Shown one piece after another: positions 59,426 through 64,000 of a stretch of 64,000 nucleotides of DNA. Numbering within the stretch: the stretch's first letter is position 1; every line of letters starts with the position of its first letter. Source of the DNA: Vibrio sp. Y2-5 (GTDB lineage: Bacteria > Pseudomonadota > Gammaproteobacteria > Enterobacterales > Vibrionaceae); NCBI RefSeq assembly GCF_014596725.1, contig NZ_JACVEG010000003.1, forward strand, positions 513,884-577,883. The letters are read 5' to 3'. The translations under genes were made by a program, and so were the position numbers. The notes beneath the pieces are model-generated. The model saw only the letters and a list, made by a program, of their open reading frames with translations, was not told the DNA's origin and did not search any database.

Positions 59426-59472
59426 TTGCAAGTGACTTGTTCTCAACTCAACGCTTATCCGCGACCTTACGT

Positions 59473-60174
59473 TTACTCACGTCCCGGTAGCTTTTTCCAT
59501 GCCACTGTGTCACGCAAATACACTGGGCTAGAGTCTTCTACTACTGTTGTATTGCCTTTTGCCCATTCAAACTGAGCGAGATAAACAATGTCTTGCGAAT
59601 CTGGGTACAGTATTTCGCTCTCGATCAACGTCAGTGGCAGCGCTGCCAAATCATCAGCGTAAGCTTCCCAACCTGTACCTACTTTTGCCCAAGTTTTATC
59701 ATCTTTCTGAACTTCTTCAGCTAAAACAGACGGTGGAATCACGCATTCCGCGTCGACTTCATTCCAACTGCCATCTTCTTGACGCTCAAAACGGCCCCAA
59801 TACACTTCACTCATTCGTGCGTCGATCGCACTCGCAACGTGAGTCACACCGTGTTGACGGTACGCACCCTGTGCCATTGCCGCTAACGTTGATACACCAA
59901 TCATGGGTAAATCCGCACCGAATGCTAAACCCTGTGCAATTCCGATACCAATTCGAACGCCTGTAAAGCTACCCGGACCACGACCGAAAGCAAGCGCGTC
60001 TAAATCACTCAGCGCTAAACCCGCTTCTTTTAGAACCTCATCCACCATTGGCAGAATTTTTTTTGTATGGTCGCGAGGAGCAAACTCACTGCGAGAATAA
60101 ACTTTATCACCAACCATTAAGGCGACTGAACACTGCTCTGTCGCTGTGTCTAAGGCAAGAATTTTTGCGCTCAT
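59473..60174 (-). CDS. tsaB: tRNA t6A37 synthesis protein TsaB
   Basis: 233 residues. Scaffold that supports TsaD in adding threonylcarbamoyl to A37 of ANN-reading tRNAs. The ASKHA-fold start [15 protein letters not shown] and the segment [14 protein letters not shown] are diagnostic. Eight bases after yoaA in the same direction, so they are co-transcribed. Confidence 0.95.
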   Translation of the reverse strand: MSAKILALDTATEQCSVALMVGDKVYSRSEFAPRDHTKKILPMVDEVLKEAGLALSDLDALAFGRGPGSFTGVRIGIGIAQGLAFGADLPMIGVSTLAAMAQGAYRQHGVTHVASAIDARMSEVYWGRFERQEDGSWNEVDAECVIPPSVLAEEVQKDDKTWAKVGTGWEAYADDLAALPLTLIESEILYPDSQDIVYLAQFEWAKGNTTVVEDSSPVYLRDTVAWKKLPGRE

Positions 60175-60182
60175 GAATATCT

Positions 60183-62114
60183 CTAAATTGTTTCTATTTC
60201 TGATAATTGTGCAAGAAAGCTTTTGACCACATCCAAATCTCGCGTACGCGGGATAGGAGGCAAACTGGCAAGAAATATTCCGCCATAGTCTCGGGTCACT
60301 AATCGATTATCACAAATGATCAATGCACCTTTATCTTTCTTGTCTCGAATAAGTCGTCCGACACCCTGCTTTAAGGTGATCACCGCTTCTGGCAACTGAA
60401 CCTGAGCAAACGGATCTCCGCCTCGTAAACGGCAATCTTCGATTCGCGCCTTTAACAGCGGGTCATCTGGAGCGGTAAACGGAAGTTTGTCGATGATAAC
60501 ACAGCTTAATGTGTCACCTCTAACATCAATCCCTTCCCAAAAAGCACCTGTTGCCACCAACAAGGCGTTGCCTAACTCCATAAACTCAGCCAGCGTTTTC
60601 TGCTTACTGGTTTCACCCTGCATTAATACCGGTAAGGTTAGCGTTTCTCTGAATTTCTCACCCAGTTCTCGCATCATGCTGTGTGAAGTACACAAGAAGA
60701 AACAGCGCCCTTGGTTTTGTTCTATGACTGGTGCCAGCATGCGTACCAGTTTGTCGGCAAGCCCCGGACTGTTCGGCTCAGGCAGATACCTTGGAACACA
60801 CAGTTTTGCCTGATTCTGATAATCAAAAGGACTCGGCAGAGAAAACTGCTCTCCGGGCTGCAACCCCAAACGATGAGTGAAGTGTCCGAAGTCGTCACTG
60901 ACTGCCAATGTGGCGGAGGTAAAAATCCACGCCCCTTGTTTCATTTCAATCTGTTCGTGGAACTTGTCGGCAACAGAAAGCGGCGTAATATGCAAACTGA
61001 AATGACGTGGTGTGGTATCAAACCAATAGGAGTAACCAGTAATTGAAACATCACACACTCTTTCAATTCGACCTTTAATCAGGTTGGCACGCTCATAGGC
61101 AGCATCCAATAGCTGGCTGCGACCTAAAGCAATTTTGAGTACTTCTATGGCGAAATTGAGGCTGTCTTTAACTCGCTCAATTTCACGGGCAATCGAAGGG
61201 GAAGCCATCGCTTCTCGCCAGTTACCTCTGTGCCCTGAATCGCCAAGCACGATGCGTAAATCAGCCGCAGACTGAACCAGCTTATCGCCTACTTTTTGCA
61301 GTTGGCGCATATCCTTAGCTTCAGTGCGATAAGCAATTTCAATGTCTTTAGCGAGATCTTGAATTTGTCGACTCGACACCGACTGACCAAAATATTGGCT
61401 GGCAATATCAGGCAACTGATGTGCTTCGTCAAAGATAAACACTTCCGCTTCTGGAATCAGTTCGCCAAACCCAGTCTCTTTGATGGCTAAATCAGCTAAG
61501 AACAGGTGATGGTTGACCACCACGATATCCGCGTCCATCGCTTTACGTCTTGCTTTATTAACGAAGCAATCGGTATAGCTCGGGCAATCTTTGCCTAAAC
61601 AGTTGTCATTGGTGGAAGTGATGGTTGGAATGATCATGCTGTCTTCAGGCAATGTATCGCACTCACCTAAATCGCCGCTTCTGGTCTCCGATGACCATGC
61701 CCTTACTTTTACAAGTTGTGTGAGCAATTGCGGGTCAGCAGCATCGTTGGTGTGACTTTCAACCATTTGTCTGCTCAGGCGGTCTAGGCACAAATAGTTA
61801 GAACGACCTTTGAGTAATGCGACATTGCCGTGAAAGCCCAGAGCATCAACCATTAAGGGAAGATCACGGTGAAACAGCTGCTCTTGCAGGTTTTTAGAGC
61901 CCGTGCTGATGATGGTTTTCTTACCGCTTAATAGCGCAGGCACGAGATAAGCAAAAGTTTTACCCGTTCCTGTTCCTGCTTCCACGACCAACTGCGATTC
62001 GCCAGCAATTGCTTTTGCAACTGCCTGAGCCATATCGATTTGAGCTTGTCGCGGCTGGAAGCCCGGAATGGCTTTGCCTAATGCGCCTTGTTGAGAGAAG
62101 GTTTTTTGGATCAT
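60183..62114 (-). CDS. yoaA: DinG-family ATP-dependent helicase YoaA
   Basis: 643 residues. XPD/DinG-type 5'-3' helicase linked to replication-fork repair. Walker A GTGTGKT is at residues 47-53, Walker B IFDEAHQL at about 230, and the late motif QGVGRLIR at about 595. Iron-sulfur-cluster cysteines appear in [15 protein letters not shown], plus an upstream Cys. The start at 62114 ([10 protein letters not shown]) fits the family; the frame opens 32 codons earlier without family similarity. tsaB follows closely. Confidence 0.93.
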   Translation of the reverse strand: MIQKTFSQQGALGKAIPGFQPRQAQIDMAQAVAKAIAGESQLVVEAGTGTGKTFAYLVPALLSGKKTIISTGSKNLQEQLFHRDLPLMVDALGFHGNVALLKGRSNYLCLDRLSRQMVESHTNDAADPQLLTQLVKVRAWSSETRSGDLGECDTLPEDSMIIPTITSTNDNCLGKDCPSYTDCFVNKARRKAMDADIVVVNHHLFLADLAIKETGFGELIPEAEVFIFDEAHQLPDIASQYFGQSVSSRQIQDLAKDIEIAYRTEAKDMRQLQKVGDKLVQSAADLRIVLGDSGHRGNWREAMASPSIAREIERVKDSLNFAIEVLKIALGRSQLLDAAYERANLIKGRIERVCDVSITGYSYWFDTTPRHFSLHITPLSVADKFHEQIEMKQGAWIFTSATLAVSDDFGHFTHRLGLQPGEQFSLPSPFDYQNQAKLCVPRYLPEPNSPGLADKLVRMLAPVIEQNQGRCFFLCTSHSMMRELGEKFRETLTLPVLMQGETSKQKTLAEFMELGNALLVATGAFWEGIDVRGDTLSCVIIDKLPFTAPDDPLLKARIEDCRLRGGDPFAQVQLPEAVITLKQGVGRLIRDKKDKGALIICDNRLVTRDYGGIFLASLPPIPRTRDLDVVKSFLAQLSEIETI

Positions 62115-62230
62115 CCACGTCGAAAAAATAATAACTTTGGCGCGATTATGGCAGGTTTTTAAGTCGGGGGCGAATGCAGTTAGACCCCGCTCTTTGAGAA
62201 GGGGCGACATGTACTTACATTCGAATTAGA

Positions 62231-62267
62231 TTATGTCAGGTACGAACCCAATCCATACCTGACATAA
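62231..62267. repeat. Perfect 12-base inverted repeat
   Basis: TTATGTCAGGTA (62231-62242) and TACCTGACATAA (62256-62267) are exact reverse complements with a 13-base spacer. It lies between the 69-codon gene and yoaA. No U run follows on either strand, so it may be an operator or an inefficient terminator. Confidence 0.5.
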
Positions 62268-62272
62268 GGGCA

Positions 62273-62482
62273 TTATTTCCGAGTCAAATAGCGGTTTAAC
62301 CACTTAGAACCGACTTCCAGCGAGGTTAGCTCAACTTGTGGCATCATCGCCTTCGCCGCCTCTTCTGGTGACGCTTTACTCTCCCACATAAACTCTAAGA
62401 TATCGTCATCAACACTGTGATCACCCATTAATGAAATAACACGTTCAACGTACAATTTACGTGCAAGTAATTCTTTGTCCAT
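62273..62482 (-). CDS. Small uncharacterised protein (69 residues)
   Basis: 69 residues from ATG 62482, with AAGGTGG about seven bases upstream. Predicted soluble and helical, with segments DKELLARKLYVERVISLMGD and EEAAKAMMPQVELTSLEVG. No signal peptide or TM. I do not recognise the family. The open frame runs 30 codons further upstream, but that part has no ribosome binding site. It lies between divergent purU and downstream yoaA. Confidence 0.65.
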   Translation of the reverse strand: MDKELLARKLYVERVISLMGDHSVDDDILEFMWESKASPEEAAKAMMPQVELTSLEVGSKWLNRYLTRK

Positions 62483-62679
62483 AAACACCACCTTCGCAAA
62501 ACAAGTACCAACAGAAGAGACGCTTTCAATAGCCGAGGATTCACTGAGCCTAGTTATATTAGTTGAAACCAATAGGAGAATAGATTAATTATAGAAGCCA
62601 AATTCGAAATTGGTTTGCCGTTCAAGCCAATCTATCTCTTCTAAGAATGAAAAATTTGCACGCCCGGAAGTCGTAATTA

Positions 62680-63513
62680 ATGGAAAAGAAAACTCTCCTA
62701 ACGCATTGCAGTGATGCACCAGGACTTATCTCAAAAATCACCAACATCTGTTACAAGCATCAGCTAAACATCATTCATAACAATGAGTTCGTTGACAATA
62801 CCAGTGGTCACTTCTTCATGCGTACTGAGCTTGAAGGCTACTTCAATGACCACACGCTGTTGGCAGACTTAGACCAAGCTTTACCTCAAGGTGCAAAGCG
62901 CAAATTGGTCGATTCATCACGTAAGCGTATTGTGATACTGGTCACCAAAGAAGCGCATTGCTTGGGTGATATTCTGATGAAAAACTACGATGGCAGCTTA
63001 GATGTAGATATCGCAGCTGTGGTGGGTAACTACGACAAACTGCAAACCTTAACTGAGCGATTCGACATCCCTTACCACTGTGTGTCTCATGAAGGTCTTA
63101 ACCGCCAAGAACATGAAAAAGAGTTGTTGGAAGTGATTGAACAATATCAACCAGATTATATTGTTCTTGCTAAATACATGCGTGTTCTGACTCCGAGCTT
63201 TGTTGAGAAATTTCACCACAAGATCATCAATATTCACCACAGCTTCTTGCCTGCGTTTATCGGCGCGAAGCCATACCAGCAAGCTTATGAGCGTGGTGTG
63301 AAGATCATTGGTGCGACGGCTCACTTTGTGACCAACGATTTGGATGAAGGCCCAATTATCAAGCAAGATGTCATTCCTGTGGATCATACATTCAGTGCTC
63401 AAGATATGGCTCAGGCTGGGCGTGATGTTGAAAAGAACGTTCTTAGTAAAGCTCTGAACAAAGTGATCAATGACCACGTATTTGTCTACGGCAATAAGAC
63501 TGTGATTCTTTAA
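62680..63513 (+). CDS. purU: Formyltetrahydrofolate deformylase
   Basis: 277 residues. Hydrolyses 10-formyl-THF to THF and formate, balancing the one-carbon pool and giving formate for PurT. An N-terminal ACT domain (about 1-80, HCSDAPGLISKITNICYKHQ) precedes the formyl-transferase domain with the catalytic stretch NIHHSFLPAFIGAKPYQQA and TAHFVTNDLDEGPII. Single gene ending in a terminator. Confidence 0.96.
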   Translation: MEKKTLLTHCSDAPGLISKITNICYKHQLNIIHNNEFVDNTSGHFFMRTELEGYFNDHTLLADLDQALPQGAKRKLVDSSRKRIVILVTKEAHCLGDILMKNYDGSLDVDIAAVVGNYDKLQTLTERFDIPYHCVSHEGLNRQEHEKELLEVIEQYQPDYIVLAKYMRVLTPSFVEKFHHKIINIHHSFLPAFIGAKPYQQAYERGVKIIGATAHFVTNDLDEGPIIKQDVIPVDHTFSAQDMAQAGRDVEKNVLSKALNKVINDHVFVYGNKTVIL

Positions 63514-63541
63514 TCTACGAGAGCAGAATCTACGAGAATAA

Positions 63542-63568
63542 AAAATGGCGCTGATTCAGCGCCATTTT
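63542..63568. terminator. Bidirectional terminator between purU and fadH
   Basis: AAAATGGCGCTG (63542-63553) pairs with CAGCGCCATTTT (63557-63568) around ATT. Confidence 0.87.
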
Positions 63569-63588
63569 CGTTTGCTCATAACCAGTCA

Positions 63589-64000
63589 TTAAATAGACAC
63601 GGCCAACTTCACCCCTTGGCGAATGGCACGCACCGCATCCAGCTCTCCCGCAAGTTCTGCCCCACCAATCACATGGAGCTTATCAGACAAATCTGCCCAC
63701 TTGTCTTCAAACGGACGTACTGAAACCTGCCCTGCACAGATAATGACTTTATCCACATCAAGAAGCTTTGATTCACCGTCAACACCGATATGAAAACCTT
63801 GGCTATCAATACCCTGATATTGAACACCGCCCAGCATGTGTACGCCACGCTTCTCTAGAGTGCGTTTATGAACCCAGCCTGTTGTTTTGCCCGGCCCTTT
63901 ACCGACACTGCCTTTGCGACGTTGTAGTAACCACACCTCTTTTTCACTGCGTGAATCAGGATAAGGGTACAAACCGCCCGGGTAAGTAATCTCTTTGTCT
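63589..64000 (-). CDS. fadH: 2,4-dienoyl-CoA reductase FadH, C-terminal part
   Basis: Only the last 137 or so codons lie in the window; the 5' part is beyond the right edge. The visible part is the NAD(P)-binding end of an old-yellow-enzyme-type dienoyl-CoA reductase. SRSEKEVWLLQRRKG, GWVHKRTLEKRGVHMLGG, KVIICAGQVSVRPF and the C-terminal HVIGGAELAGELDAVRAIRQG fit FadH. The full enzyme (FMN, FAD, 4Fe-4S, NADPH) reduces dienoyl-CoA in the breakdown of unsaturated fatty acids, matching fadD and fadR in this window. Confidence 0.88.
   Translation of the reverse strand, partial: DKEITYPGGLYPYPDSRSEKEVWLLQRRKGSVGKGPGKTTGWVHKRTLEKRGVHMLGGVQYQGIDSQGFHIGVDGESKLLDVDKVIICAGQVSVRPFEDKWADLSDKLHVIGGAELAGELDAVRAIRQGVKLAVSI

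Noticed and set aside
59547..59966. Rightward 139-codon frame opposite tsaB
   Set aside because: It is a shadow of the conserved tsaB frame.
60711..61046. Rightward 111-codon frame inside yoaA
   Set aside because: It opposes a well-conserved helicase coding region and has no family resemblance.

Overview
The window is chromosomal backbone of a gammaproteobacterium of the genus Vibrio. The evidence is the gene content and order as I remember them from Vibrio chromosome I: hinT, a chemotaxis receptor, a DUF1887 protein, fadR, nhaB, dsbB, ftsK, lrp, ald, then cysB, pyrF, lapBA, ihfB, rpsA, cmk, comEA, ppiD, hupB, lon, clpX, clpP, tig, dctBD with the TRAP operon dctPQM, then folD, mltB, ycgL, minCDE, rnd, fadD, slp, tsaB, yoaA, purU and fadH. 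A FadR of 279 residues (about 40 longer than the enteric protein) and a ComEA-like DNA-uptake protein fit Vibrio. Composition looks even, and I see no prophage, insertion sequence, integron, rRNA or CRISPR array.

Layout. Positions 1-4.8 kb hold the end of a lipoprotein gene, hinT, a chemotaxis receptor and a Card1-like CARF nuclease that has no CRISPR partner here. 4.8-11.4 kb carry fadR divergent from nhaB (with a structured leader), dsbB and ftsK. 11.6-17.6 kb carry lrp divergent from ald, a METTL25-type methyltransferase, cysB, a membrane-anchored helical protein and miaE. 17.6-32.2 kb is a long leftward housekeeping block: pyrF, lapB-lapA, ihfB, rpsA, cmk, comEA, ppiD, hupB, lon (with a good sigma-32 promoter), clpX, clpP and tig.

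32.7-39 kb is a C4-dicarboxylate module: the sensor/sigma-54 activator pair dctB-dctD faces the TRAP transporter operon dctP-dctQ-dctM, which has a sigma-54 promoter and an upstream palindrome suited to DctD. 39.2-42.7 kb is an unusual leftward trio of response regulator, histidine kinase and sugar-binding protein without any ABC permease or ATPase. 42.8-49.3 kb carry selO, a 32-residue membrane-protein gene, a GNAT-nitrilase fusion, two small-molecule exporters and a dicarboxylate symporter.

49.3-64 kb carry tRNA-Arg(UCU), folD behind a perfect PurR-like palindrome, a lytic transglycosylase with ycgL, minCDE, rnd, fadD, an alpha/beta hydrolase overlapping slp, tsaB, yoaA, two small uncharacterised genes, purU and the 3' part of fadH. 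Themes that recur are fatty-acid use (fadR, fadD, fadH), one-carbon metabolism (folD, purU), proteostasis (tig, clpPX, lon, ppiD) and cell division (ftsK, minCDE).

Several starts were moved from the longest reading frame to codons with better ribosome binding sites or family-consistent N termini (hinT, the chemotaxis receptor, fadR, nhaB, ihfB, comEA, selO, mltB, ycgL, rnd, fadD, yoaA). No decisively new multi-gene system is visible. The best leads are the CRISPR-less Card1-like protein, the transporter-less sugar-binding protein with its two-component system, the nhaB leader and the small membrane protein.
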